From Viridibacillus arvi (GTDB lineage Bacteria; Bacillota; Bacilli; Bacillales_A; Planococcaceae): a stretch of 64,000 bases of DNA. The DNA lies in the NCBI RefSeq assembly GCF_001274945.1, contig NZ_LILB01000008.1, positions 272,106 through 336,105 of the forward strand, in the 5' to 3' direction. Of the stretch, positions 36,732 through 44,844 are shown one piece after another. The stretch's first letter is position 1. Each line of letters opens with the position of its first letter. The translations under genes and the position numbers were made by a program. Below the pieces are notes generated by a model, which worked only from the letters and a program-made list of their open reading frames with translations, was not told where the DNA came from and searched no databases.

Positions 36732-37277
36732 TCAAAAATCATCATCTATATAAGAATACAAATAATGATCTTCCCAGTTTCCATTAATGTACAATAGTTT
36801 TCTTAATAATCCTTCACGTAGGAATCCCGCTTTCTCTAGAACGCGGACAGAGCCAATGTTATTAGGCGATACATAAGCTTCTATTCGATGTAGTGACAAA
36901 TCTTCAAAGCCGAATTTAATTACTAGCTCTAGCGCCTCAGATGCAATTCCTTGACCAATATAACGCTTATCTACTGAATAACCTACAAAAGCACTTGCAA
37001 ATGGTAATCTCTTGATAGAATAAATCGATATATGTCCTACAAGATCCGACGTTCCCATTGCAAATATTGCAAAACTATACTCACGGTTGAGTCTCATACG
37101 TTGAATAGACTCAATAATTTTCTTTCTTTGAGTGTGTTCTGTGTAAAACTCATCCTCATGTAATGGCTCATAAATCGACCAATAACGCTTATTACGCTTT
37201 ACTAGATTTGTGAATGCCGAAACATCGGCTTCTTCTAATGTTCGTAAATAGCAGCGATTCCCTTCAAGAAATACCAT
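36732..37277 (-). CDS. GNAT N-acetyltransferase, RimJ/RimL type
   Basis: Acetyl-CoA-dependent transferase of 181 residues. The acetyl-CoA loop YIGQGIASEALELV and the C-terminal HRIEAYVSPNNIGSVRVLEKAGF are typical of the RimJ/RimL subgroup that acetylates protein N-termini or small amines; the real target is unknown. It begins six bases after the pepF-like gene and must be cotranscribed with it. Confidence 0.88.
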   Translation of the reverse strand: MVFLEGNRCYLRTLEEADVSAFTNLVKRNKRYWSIYEPLHEDEFYTEHTQRKKIIESIQRMRLNREYSFAIFAMGTSDLVGHISIYSIKRLPFASAFVGYSVDKRYIGQGIASEALELVIKFGFEDLSLHRIEAYVSPNNIGSVRVLEKAGFLREGLLRKLLYINGNWEDHYLYSYIDDDF

Positions 37278-37283
37278 GTTAGA

Positions 37284-39074
37284 TCACCCTTTTTGAGTGG
37301 TTAATTCTAAAAACTGTTCAACATCCTGTTCACATATACGAATTCCCTTTTCCCAGAATGCCTTTTCTGTAATATCCTCACCTAAATGTTTCATCGCTAA
37401 ATCTTCTACTGACATAACAGCTGTATCTTGTAATAAAGCGATATATTTATCTTCAAAACTACTACCTTCTTCTTTTGCTTTAGCATAAATACTTAATGAG
37501 AATAAATAGCCAAATGTATATGGGAAATTATAAAACGGCACACTTGTCATATAGAAATGCAATTTTGAAGCCCAGAAATGTGGATGAGCAACATTTAGCG
37601 CACCTGCATATGCTTCCCTCTGTGCCTCTTCCATTATTTCATTCAATCGATGAGCCGGTACAATTCCTGACTCACGTTCTTCATAAAAACGTGTTTCAAA
37701 TAAGAAACGAGCATGAATATTCATGAAGAATGCTACACTACGCTGAATTTTATCCTCAAGTAATGCTATTTTTTCATCTTCTGATTTTGCTTCTTGAACA
37801 GCTGCATCTGCAACAATCATTTCAGCAAATGTAGAAGCTGTTTCTGCCACACCCATTGCATAGCCAGTATTCAAAGTATGAATAGGGCGTAATGCATACG
37901 AATGGAATGCATGACCTAGTTCATGCGCTAATGTTGCAACATTAGACATAGTACCACTATAAGTCATGAAAATACGTGATTCCTTCGTTAATGGTAGTCC
38001 GGTACAAAATCCACCCGGACGTTTATTTGGGCGGTTTTCAGCTTCAACCCAACCGTTTTCAATTGCATTTGTAGCAAAGGCTTCTAGCTTCTTGCCAAAT
38101 CTTCCGAAATTTTCGATAACAAATGCTGCACCTTCTTGATAAGAAATCGTTTCAGTTGATGCAGTAATTGGAGCATCTAAATTGAACCAATCCATTGTAC
38201 TTGTGTTTAATAGCTCTGCTTTACGCTTTAAATATTCTGCGAAAGGTGCTTTATGATCTATAATTGCACCCCACATTGCATCAATTGTTTCAGGTTGCAT
38301 ACGGTTAGTTTGAAGCGGCTCTTGTAATACCGAATCCCAACCTCTTTTTTTGTATGTAGCTAACCGGAACCCTGCTATATGATTCAACGTTTTTGCAAAG
38401 AATTCCTCTTTTTCAGTCCATGTTTTTTCAAGAGCTTCATAAGCCGCTTGACGCACTGTAGCATCTGGATGTGAACTTAAGTTATTTGCTTGACCTACAG
38501 AAAGCTCTTTTTCCTCACCATCAATTGTAAAAGGGATTTTAATATCGCTAATCAATAGATCATACATTTCTCCCCAAGCACTATAACCATCTACCTTTAA
38601 AGCGGAAATAATATTCTCTTCCTGCTCAGAAAGTTTTAACTTAGTTTCATCGCGCCATTCATTTAAAGTGAATTTAAATTGTGATAACTCCTCAGTTGCA
38701 AGTAGTTCTGCCCATTTTCCTTCTTCTATGCCACTTAGTACTTGTTGAAATTGCAATTTAATTGGAGCGAAATTCGCAGCTAATGATGAAATCTCACTAC
38801 GTAGTAAAGATGCTTTTTTATCAGTCATATCTTGTGCTTGTAAACACGATACAAATGAACCGGTTTGCCCCATATTAATATATACTTCTTTCATTAATTC
38901 TAGAACATTTAAAATGGATTTCGAATCTTCTGCTACAATACTTGAAACTGCATTTTGTAGTTCTTCTAATTCAACTTGGATTTTGTCTAATTGGATTCTT
39001 AATTCTTCTGAATTACTACCTCCTGCAAATACGCTCTCTAAATCCCATACTTCTGGAAATTTTACATTTGTCAT
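37284..39074 (-). CDS. Oligoendopeptidase F-like M3 metallopeptidase
   Basis: Cytoplasmic zinc endopeptidase of 596 residues that cuts oligopeptides. The zinc site LAHELGHAFHSYA is near residue 384, with the downstream Glu ligand in VAETASTFAE; the N-terminal region is helical as in PepF. The start is the ATG at 39074, seven bases after GGAGG. First gene of an operon with the acetyltransferase. Would act on peptides brought in by importers such as the one at 101-5739. Confidence 0.93.
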   Translation of the reverse strand: MTNVKFPEVWDLESVFAGGSNSEELRIQLDKIQVELEELQNAVSSIVAEDSKSILNVLELMKEVYINMGQTGSFVSCLQAQDMTDKKASLLRSEISSLAANFAPIKLQFQQVLSGIEEGKWAELLATEELSQFKFTLNEWRDETKLKLSEQEENIISALKVDGYSAWGEMYDLLISDIKIPFTIDGEEKELSVGQANNLSSHPDATVRQAAYEALEKTWTEKEEFFAKTLNHIAGFRLATYKKRGWDSVLQEPLQTNRMQPETIDAMWGAIIDHKAPFAEYLKRKAELLNTSTMDWFNLDAPITASTETISYQEGAAFVIENFGRFGKKLEAFATNAIENGWVEAENRPNKRPGGFCTGLPLTKESRIFMTYSGTMSNVATLAHELGHAFHSYALRPIHTLNTGYAMGVAETASTFAEMIVADAAVQEAKSEDEKIALLEDKIQRSVAFFMNIHARFLFETRFYEERESGIVPAHRLNEIMEEAQREAYAGALNVAHPHFWASKLHFYMTSVPFYNFPYTFGYLFSLSIYAKAKEEGSSFEDKYIALLQDTAVMSVEDLAMKHLGEDITEKAFWEKGIRICEQDVEQFLELTTQKG

Positions 39075-39137
39075 ATTCAAGCCTCCATTACCAAATTATC
39101 TTACATATTCAGTATAATACTTCCGGACCCGAAATAG

Positions 39138-39908
39138 TTAGACTTCTTTGCTAATAGTTTCAGAAGGATCAGTAATTTGTAATCCTCTTAGTTCACATTC
39201 TCTTGTAACATGTGCAATTACTTGTTTTAACACTTGAATTCGTGCGTACTTTTTATCATCACCAGAGATTAAAATCCATGGTGCATGAGGTTTATCTGTC
39301 TTCTTGAACATTTCATTTGCTGCTTCTACATAGAGTGGCCACTTGTCACGATTTCGCCAATCTTCATCTGTTAATTTCCATTTTTTATAAGGATCTTCTT
39401 GTCGTTCTTTAAATCGATTTAATTGTTCTTCTTTTGACACTTGAATCCAGAATTTTGCTACGATATAGTTATCATCTGTAAGTAGTTTTTCAAATTGGTT
39501 AATTTCTTCGTAGGCACGTTGCCATTCTTCTTGTTCAGCAAAGCCTTCTATACGTTCTACTAGTACTCGTCCATACCATGAACGATCGAAAATGCCGATT
39601 TGCCCTTTGTAAGGTAAGCGCGTCCAAAAGCGATGTAGATAGTGGTATTTCAGCTCGAAGGGTTGTGGTGCGGCAATTGGATGTACGATGTATCCTCGAG
39701 GATCCAGTCGTTGTGTTAAACGTTTTATGGCTCCACCTTTACCAGCTGCGTCCATTCCTTCAAATGCTAATACAAGCCCGATATTATGATTGAACAAGAA
39801 CTGTTGAATATTTAATAGTTCTAATTGTAATTTTTTTAGTTCCTTTTTGTAGGAAGGTTTATCGTTTAGATGTTTGTCTAATTTCATATCTTCAATGCGT
39901 TTACTCAC
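39138..39908 (-). CDS. Polyphosphate kinase 2 family protein
   Basis: A 256-residue PPK2-fold kinase that transfers phosphate between polyphosphate and nucleotides (AMP or ADP to the di- or triphosphate). Walker A GMDAAGKGGAI, Walker B DRSWYGRVLVE and the lid region RFKERQEDPYKKWKLTDEDW are all present. The start is GTG at 39908, eight bases after AAGGAG; the frame's first GTG touches that site. Single gene. AMP- versus ADP-preference is not decidable here. Confidence 0.9.
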   Translation of the reverse strand: MSKRIEDMKLDKHLNDKPSYKKELKKLQLELLNIQQFLFNHNIGLVLAFEGMDAAGKGGAIKRLTQRLDPRGYIVHPIAAPQPFELKYHYLHRFWTRLPYKGQIGIFDRSWYGRVLVERIEGFAEQEEWQRAYEEINQFEKLLTDDNYIVAKFWIQVSKEEQLNRFKERQEDPYKKWKLTDEDWRNRDKWPLYVEAANEMFKKTDKPHAPWILISGDDKKYARIQVLKQVIAHVTRECELRGLQITDPSETISKEV

Positions 39909-40129
39909 TTTAACCACTCCTTTTACTTTTATACTATTATTTTACAGTAAATTGTTCTGAAATGATATTTGTTGTTCTAACTAATCGAATGTATAATTTA
40001 AACATACACTTTAAAATTCGAAGAGATTGTTTGTATATTTACGCAATGGATACCTAGATACTTTTCTACTTCAGAGTGCAACAAAATTCAGATTTTTATA
40101 CTATTCTCAACATGAAGGAGGAGATTTTA

Positions 40130-40858
40130 TTGGGGAGATTAATTATTATTACCATCGCTTATATTGCAATGGTAACCGTGAACTTAACTGCTAATATTCT
40201 TCCACTAAATGGTCAAACTACTGGCGAAATCTCCGACAGTTATACGGTTCTTTTCACTCCAGCACGATATGTTTTTACTATTTGGGGCTTTATATACATA
40301 ATTTTAGCTTACTGGATTTATAAACATTGGAACAATCATCAGATTAAGAACTCAATTTCTATTGAACAAACACTGTTATTTACAGCCAGTTCACTACTTA
40401 ATATTTTGTGGATTTTCCTATGGCATTTTAATTACTTCCAACTGACTATTGTCGTAATGCTACTATTGTTAACTTGTTTAGCACTTCTATATTTCTCATA
40501 TAGTAATGATGAACAAAAGTGGTCAAAACGCATACCCATTTCCATTTACTTTGCTTGGATTTGCGTAGCAACAATAACAAATATCTCTTTCGTTTTAACA
40601 TCTAATCATTGGAATGGATTAGGTTTAAGTAATCCTTTGTGGGCTGTTATTATGCTTACCCTAGGTACGGCTATTGCACTTCATATTCGTTTCCATCATT
40701 ATGATATTTATTTTCCTATCGTCTTCATTTGGGCTTATATAGGAATTGCGATAAAAAATGGCTTTGAGGAATTATTAGTAACAACAGCAGCACTTTTTCT
40801 AAGTGGTGTATTATTGGCAGGAATCTTGTTTATAAAAAAACAAAAGCCTGCTAAATAA
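40130..40858 (+). CDS. TspO/MBR-like tryptophan-rich membrane protein
   Basis: Membrane protein of 242 residues with about seven hydrophobic segments and many Trp/Tyr residues. The block LFTPARYVFTIWGFIYIILAYWIY resembles the TspO/MBR family (P-A-x-x-F-x-x-W). The start is a TTG at 40130 right behind AAGGAGGAG; upstream in-frame GTG and ATG codons precede this ribosome site. Ligand or function unknown; membership in TspO/MBR is by motif only. Confidence 0.75.
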   Translation: MGRLIIITIAYIAMVTVNLTANILPLNGQTTGEISDSYTVLFTPARYVFTIWGFIYIILAYWIYKHWNNHQIKNSISIEQTLLFTASSLLNILWIFLWHFNYFQLTIVVMLLLLTCLALLYFSYSNDEQKWSKRIPISIYFAWICVATITNISFVLTSNHWNGLGLSNPLWAVIMLTLGTAIALHIRFHHYDIYFPIVFIWAYIGIAIKNGFEELLVTTAALFLSGVLLAGILFIKKQKPAK

Positions 40859-40865
40859 CAATTGA

Positions 40866-40906
40866 AAAAAAAAGCCTCCCTTGGCGGATATTCAAGGGAG
40901 GCTTTT
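40866..40906. terminator. Bidirectional terminator between the TspO-like gene and map
   Basis: AAAGCCTCCCTTG / CAAGGGAGGCTTT with a 9-nt loop between convergent genes. Confidence 0.88.
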
Positions 40907-40913
40907 CAATATT

Positions 40914-41666
40914 TTAGTCTAATTTAGTTGTAATAATTGGTTCACCATCTGTTACGATGATTGTATGTTCATATTGTGCAACTAGTGATTTGTCAGGCGT
41001 TATAAATGTCCAACCATCACCTGATTCAACGATATGTTCTGCTTTTTGAGAGATGAACGGTTCAACAGCTAAAACCATACCTTCTTTTAAAATTGTGCGA
41101 TCCCATGCATCAAAATAATTTAATACATGTTGTGGATCTTCATGAAGTGAACGGCCAATGCCATGACCTGTTAAGTTCATAATAACCGCTAGACCGTTTG
41201 CTTTTGCTTCACGTTCAACCGCTTTACCAATTTGGTTTAAACGAGCACCTGGTTTTACTTTTGTCATCGCACGATCAAATGCACTTTCTGCAACTTGACA
41301 AAGTTTGTCGATTTCTGGGTAAGATCCACCACCAACAACAAATGACACGCCAGTATCTGCAAAATAGCCATCAACATGACCAGAAACGTCGATATTAATA
41401 AGGTCTCCCTCTTTTAGAGTAAGGTTCCCTGGAATGCCGTGTGCAACTTGTTCGTTCACACTTATGCATGTATATCCGGGGAAATCATATTCACTTTTAG
41501 GTCCTGAAACGGCTCCATTTTCTTCAAATAAACGGCCACCAATTTCATCTAATTCTTTAGTTGTAATTCCTGGTTTTGTTGCTGCCTTCATCGCTTCACG
41601 AATTTGGGCCATCACACGTCCAGCTTTTTTTAATCCTGCAATATCCTCTTGAGTTATAGCTATCAT
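40914..41666 (-). CDS. map: Type I methionine aminopeptidase
   Basis: Removes the initiator methionine from nascent proteins, 250 residues. Metal ligands appear in order: INIDVSGHVDGYFADTG (two Asp), TGHGIGRSLHEDP (His), LAVEPF (Glu) and QYEHTIIV (Glu). ATG follows GAAGGGATCG. This copy is alone and not in a ribosomal-protein operon, so it may be a second Map; only one is in the window. Confidence 0.94.
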   Translation of the reverse strand: MIAITQEDIAGLKKAGRVMAQIREAMKAATKPGITTKELDEIGGRLFEENGAVSGPKSEYDFPGYTCISVNEQVAHGIPGNLTLKEGDLINIDVSGHVDGYFADTGVSFVVGGGSYPEIDKLCQVAESAFDRAMTKVKPGARLNQIGKAVEREAKANGLAVIMNLTGHGIGRSLHEDPQHVLNYFDAWDRTILKEGMVLAVEPFISQKAEHIVESGDGWTFITPDKSLVAQYEHTIIVTDGEPIITTKLD

Positions 41667-41833
41667 TTTATACGATCCCTTCTTCTCATATGTCTACTCT
41701 CTACTATAACACTTTTTTTGCGAAATGAAGAACATGAAAACCGAGTATCTTGCTATTTCAAATGTCTATATATTTAGAATAATTTTGTTTAGTTCTTATA
41801 TTAAACATATGAAAATACGTTACTGAAAGTGCT

Positions 41834-41870
41834 AAAAGAGGATTCCATCTATAAGGAATCCTCTTTTTTA
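41834..41870. terminator. Terminator of thiT
   Basis: AAAAGAGGATTCC / GGAATCCTCTTTT with an 8-nt loop, immediately after the thiT stop; works on both strands. Confidence 0.85.
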
Positions 41871-42431
41871 TCAATTTTGTTGTTGTAATAAACGAGGTGC
41901 TGATGTAAATAAAAGTACAGCTACAACTGCTGTTAGTATAGTAGCTGGCAACATATACGTACCATTATAAATTATAGAATACAAATATACATTTTGATCT
42001 CCTGCATATTCGCCAAAGAAGACAATCCCTGCTGTAGTATGAGCAATGTATCTCAGCAAACCACCAAGTGTTGTACCTAGCACAATGTACAAAGTCATTG
42101 CTTTTTTGTTTAATTGCTTACTTGCAGCAAACACTAGATGTCTCACCACTCCAGCAAGTCCGACTACAGTAAATGCTATAAAGTAATCGATAAATCCTTG
42201 AATCGGTGTAAAAATTGAAGCGCCCATCGCCACTTGCAATAATCCAATTAAAAAACCGGTAATCAAACCACCTGATACACCCCATCGGAACGCCATTAAT
42301 ACAATTGGTACCATAACGAGGCTAATAGAGCCGCCTTGAGCCCACAGCTTAAATGACAGCTGATCTAAAATTAAACCGATTGCGGAAAAAATTGCAATCT
42401 CAATTAAAAACAACAATTTCTTTTTATCCAA
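41871..42431 (-). CDS. thiT: Thiamine ECF transporter substrate-binding subunit ThiT
   Basis: S-component of about 186 residues with six membrane helices that binds thiamine and delivers it to the shared ECF module (not in this window). Recognised by AIFSAIGLILDQL, SLVMVPIVLMAFRWG, GGLLRYIAHTTAGIVFFGEYA and YNGTYMLP. The start is TTG at 42431, nine bases after GGGAGG. A TPP riboswitch with terminator lies directly upstream, which fixes the thiamine assignment. Confidence 0.95.
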   Translation of the reverse strand: MDKKKLLFLIEIAIFSAIGLILDQLSFKLWAQGGSISLVMVPIVLMAFRWGVSGGLITGFLIGLLQVAMGASIFTPIQGFIDYFIAFTVVGLAGVVRHLVFAASKQLNKKAMTLYIVLGTTLGGLLRYIAHTTAGIVFFGEYAGDQNVYLYSIIYNGTYMLPATILTAVVAVLLFTSAPRLLQQQN

Positions 42432-42522
42432 AATAAATATCCTCCCGTAGTTCTGATGTAGAACACACAAGACCTAAACGTATCCCTTTTGTAATGGGCT
42501 CTAGATAGTAAAACTTAGAAAT

Positions 42523-42558
42523 AAAAAACCGACATCAGGACAGGTCCTGACATCGGTT
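42523..42558 (-). terminator. Riboswitch expression-platform terminator of thiT
   Basis: Minus-strand 15-bp hairpin (AACCGATGTCAGGAC / GTCCTGATGTCGGTT, two G-U pairs) followed by TTTTATT. The preceding ACCGACAT can pair with ATGTC of its left arm, giving an antiterminator. Confidence 0.85.
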
Positions 42559-42573
42559 ATATGTCGGTTTCTA

Positions 42574-42666
42574 TCCACATTCCTACGCAAGCATTAACTT
42601 ACAGGTTCAAAGGGTTAGAACTTTGGGTTCACTCTCAGCCGACCATTTCGGCTCCCCTTGTGGTAA
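42574..42666 (-). ncRNA. TPP riboswitch (THI box)
   Basis: The minus strand shows the conserved elements in order: ACAAGGGGAGC, GGCTGAGAGTGAACCC, CCCTTTGAACCTG, TAATGCTTGCGTAGGAATGTGG. These are the P2/J and P4/P5 sequences of the thiamine pyrophosphate aptamer. It precedes a terminator and thiT, so TPP should switch off thiamine import by transcription termination. Confidence 0.97.
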
Positions 42667-42815
42667 ATACATCATTTAATTGTAATTGTAGAACACCCCT
42701 ATTGTACTCAAACAATTCTTTTATTTCAATAGATTACTCTGAAATGAATGACAGATCTCTTTCAAAAACGTATATAATAAACGAAATGGAATTTAATTAT
42801 AGGAGTGGTAATTAA

Positions 42816-43886
42816 ATGATTGATTTACTAAAAAAACTAATAATACACAAAAGTGATATTCCTACTGGGGCAAATGAAGCTTTACAATTTTGTGCTAATT
42901 GGCTAGAGCAACAAGGTATAGAAGTTAACCTACATCAAAATAACGGACTTGATATTTTAACAGCTGAAATTGGACAAGGCGCAGATTGTCTTATCTGGAA
43001 CGGCCATGTCGATGTCGTACCAGCAGCAATTGAACAATATACCCCCTTTGTAGATGGGGACCTTTTATTCGGGCGTGGAGCTGCTGATATGAAGGCCGGA
43101 GTCGCGGCGATGATGTTCAGTTTTGTAGAGCTATCTAAATCATCTGACAAGCTGCCTAGACGCCTTCAACTTCACTTGGTGACAGACGAAGAAACCGGTG
43201 GTGAAAATACATCAGGCTGGCTTGTTCGTAATGGGTATAATGGTCAATTTGTTATTTGTGGTGAACCTACACAACTGCAAATTGGTTTACAAGCAAAAGG
43301 CATTCTTCAATTCGAAATTCAATTCAAGGGTAAAGCATCCCATGGTAGTCGTCCTTGGGAGGGACTAAATGCTGTTTTACAAGCCATGCATTTCCACTCA
43401 AAACTGTTAGAATCACCAATAACAAATGCTCATAATACATTTTATGATTCTCCATCGATTAATTTGGCTACAATACAGGCAGGTGAACGTTTTAATGTCG
43501 TTCCAGATCAGTGCAATGTACGCTATGATATCCGATACGTTCCAGGACAATCAGCTGAAGTTATTCTACATGATATTCAAAAAATTCTAGATGAAGAAAA
43601 AATCCAAGCTGAAATCATTATTCACAGTATTGCTCCTGCAGTTACAACAAGTGCTGACGATCCATTTGTTTTATCATTATTAAAAACAACTGCTGCAATT
43701 TGCGACAAGCAAGCCACACTATTTGGACAACATGGATCTGCTGATACTCGATTTTATGCTGCAGATGGCGTAGGAGCCATTGAATTCGGTCCTACTGGAG
43801 CAGATTGGCATGGTCCCGCTGAATATGTCAGCATTTCATCTGTATACCGTTACGCAAATATAATAAAGGCACATGTATTGAGTTGA
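42816..43886 (+). CDS. M20 family metallopeptidase (ArgE/DapE-like deacylase)
   Basis: A 356-residue di-zinc amidohydrolase. Metal and catalytic motifs: NGHVDVVP, GRGAADMKAG, TDEETGG, GEPT, and GQHGSADTRFYA near the C-terminus; a lid/dimerisation domain occupies ~165-280. Family members deacylate N-acyl amino acids (succinyl-diaminopimelate, N-acetylornithine) or act as dipeptidases; the substrate is not clear. ATG follows ATAGGAGTGG. No lysine or arginine pathway genes adjoin. Confidence 0.87.
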   Translation: MIDLLKKLIIHKSDIPTGANEALQFCANWLEQQGIEVNLHQNNGLDILTAEIGQGADCLIWNGHVDVVPAAIEQYTPFVDGDLLFGRGAADMKAGVAAMMFSFVELSKSSDKLPRRLQLHLVTDEETGGENTSGWLVRNGYNGQFVICGEPTQLQIGLQAKGILQFEIQFKGKASHGSRPWEGLNAVLQAMHFHSKLLESPITNAHNTFYDSPSINLATIQAGERFNVVPDQCNVRYDIRYVPGQSAEVILHDIQKILDEEKIQAEIIIHSIAPAVTTSADDPFVLSLLKTTAAICDKQATLFGQHGSADTRFYAADGVGAIEFGPTGADWHGPAEYVSISSVYRYANIIKAHVLS

Positions 43887-43937
43887 ATCTTTTTGGGCTT
43901 TCTAGCGTAAATAATAATATGAATGGAGGTGCTTGGG

Positions 43938-44270
43938 CTGGATAACAATCGAGTAATGTCGGCATTATGTTACTTTAGTATATTTTTTGCAGGATTTATT
44001 TTGCCAGTAATTGTTTATTTTATCAGTGCTGATTCGAGTGTAAAAAACCATGCGAAACGAGCATTCATATCACATCTTTTACTCATTATCCCATCCATTA
44101 TCGGTTTCATTATTTTCTTTATCGTTTTTGGAGTTTATGGCAGTGGTTCTGATAATTTTATAAGTACAGGGCCTATTTTAATTGTCTCGTTTATCATTTT
44201 AGAAATCCTACTATCTGTAGCAGTGATCATTTGGAATATCATCCAAGGTGTTCGTGTACTACGTGTTTAA
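43938..44270 (+). CDS. DUF4870-type small membrane protein, apparent CTG start
   Basis: About 110 residues with three hydrophobic segments and the pattern NNRVMSALCYFSIFFAGFILP...NHAKRAF typical of DUF4870/Tic20-like proteins. GGAGGTG lies at 43925-43931; family members begin at a residue corresponding to the CTG at 43938, eight bases after it. The only upstream ATG (43923) overlaps the Shine-Dalgarno itself, and the next ATG (43956) would cut into the conserved block. Confidence 0.75.
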   Translation: MDNNRVMSALCYFSIFFAGFILPVIVYFISADSSVKNHAKRAFISHLLLIIPSIIGFIIFFIVFGVYGSGSDNFISTGPILIVSFIILEILLSVAVIIWNIIQGVRVLRV

Positions 44271-44328
44271 GATGCAGCATCTATGGGAATAAATTATTAT
44301 TAGCTTATAAGAAATGGAGTGCTACTAA

Positions 44329-44463
44329 ATGAAGGTAAGAAACGTAGTAAAAACTGCTATTAAATTAGCGCCAATTATTTATCCTATTGTTATTAAAGTT
44401 ATTGATTCTCGTAAAGCAAAATCACAAGCACAACAAACGCCCACAACAAGATATAAACCATAG
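44329..44463 (+). CDS. Small basic protein, 44 residues
   Basis: Short reading frame MKVRNVVKTAIKLAPIIYPI... with an amphipathic/hydrophobic N-terminal half and a Lys/Gln-rich tail. GGAG lies ten bases upstream of the ATG. I do not recognise the family with certainty; it lies just after the DUF4870 gene on the same strand and may be cotranscribed. Confidence 0.6.
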   Translation: MKVRNVVKTAIKLAPIIYPIVIKVIDSRKAKSQAQQTPTTRYKP

Positions 44464-44543
44464 TATTAATTGCTCTTATGCGGATAAATCCAAGCATAGG
44501 GGTTTTTTTATGGAATTATGATTATTTCTTTAACTCTGGGATT

Positions 44544-44740
44544 TGTTGCGCTAACTGAGATGATTGTTGCGCTAACTGAGTTGTTTGTTGCGCTAACTCG
44601 CCTGTTTGTTGCGCTAACCGAGTTGTTTGTTGCGCTAACCGAGTTGTTTGTTGCGCTAACTCGCCTGTTTGTTGCGCTAACCGAGTTGTTTGTTGCGCTA
44701 ACTCGCCTGTTTGTTGTTTAGCAGAATATTCACGTCCCCC
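44544..44740. repeat. 21-bp-period array (8 units) with conserved terminal block
   Basis: Eight units start TGTTGCGCTAAC at 44544, 44565, 44586, 44607, 44628, 44649, 44670 and 44691, an exact 21-bp period, with three interchangeable endings (GAGTTGTT, CGCCTGTT or GATGATT types). At 44712 comes TGTTGTTTAGCAG then AATATTCACGTCC, the same terminal block as at 11358-11383. Because 21 is a multiple of three, both strands stay open: plus reads LFVALTE heptads and minus reads LAQQTGE heptads, without convincing ribosome sites. Confidence 0.93.
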
Positions 44741-44792
44741 CACATTCCAAATTACAGCTAAACATCCTCCACTTTACATTCTTCTATACAAT

Positions 44793-44834
44793 AAAAAAAC
44801 TGGTACGCCCCATCAAGGAGGCGTACCAGTTTTA
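44793..44834 (-). terminator. Terminator of the second M29 aminopeptidase gene
   Basis: AAACTGGTACGCC / GGCGTACCAGTTT, 10-nt loop, followed on minus by TTTTATTG; ten bases after the stop codon. Confidence 0.85.
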
Positions 44835-44844
44835 ACTCATTTAT

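Noticed and set aside
36496-36735. 79-codon minus-strand frame after the acetyltransferase gene
   Set aside because: It runs through a bidirectional terminator into the antisense of ytiB; no family resemblance. A small palindrome at 36642-36657 remains unexplained.
42561-42815. 84-codon plus-strand frame upstream of the M20 peptidase
   Set aside because: It lies over the TPP riboswitch and runs into the peptidase start with no ribosome site.
44544-44740. CRISPR array
   Set aside because: Units are contiguous with no unique spacers, and no cas genes are present.
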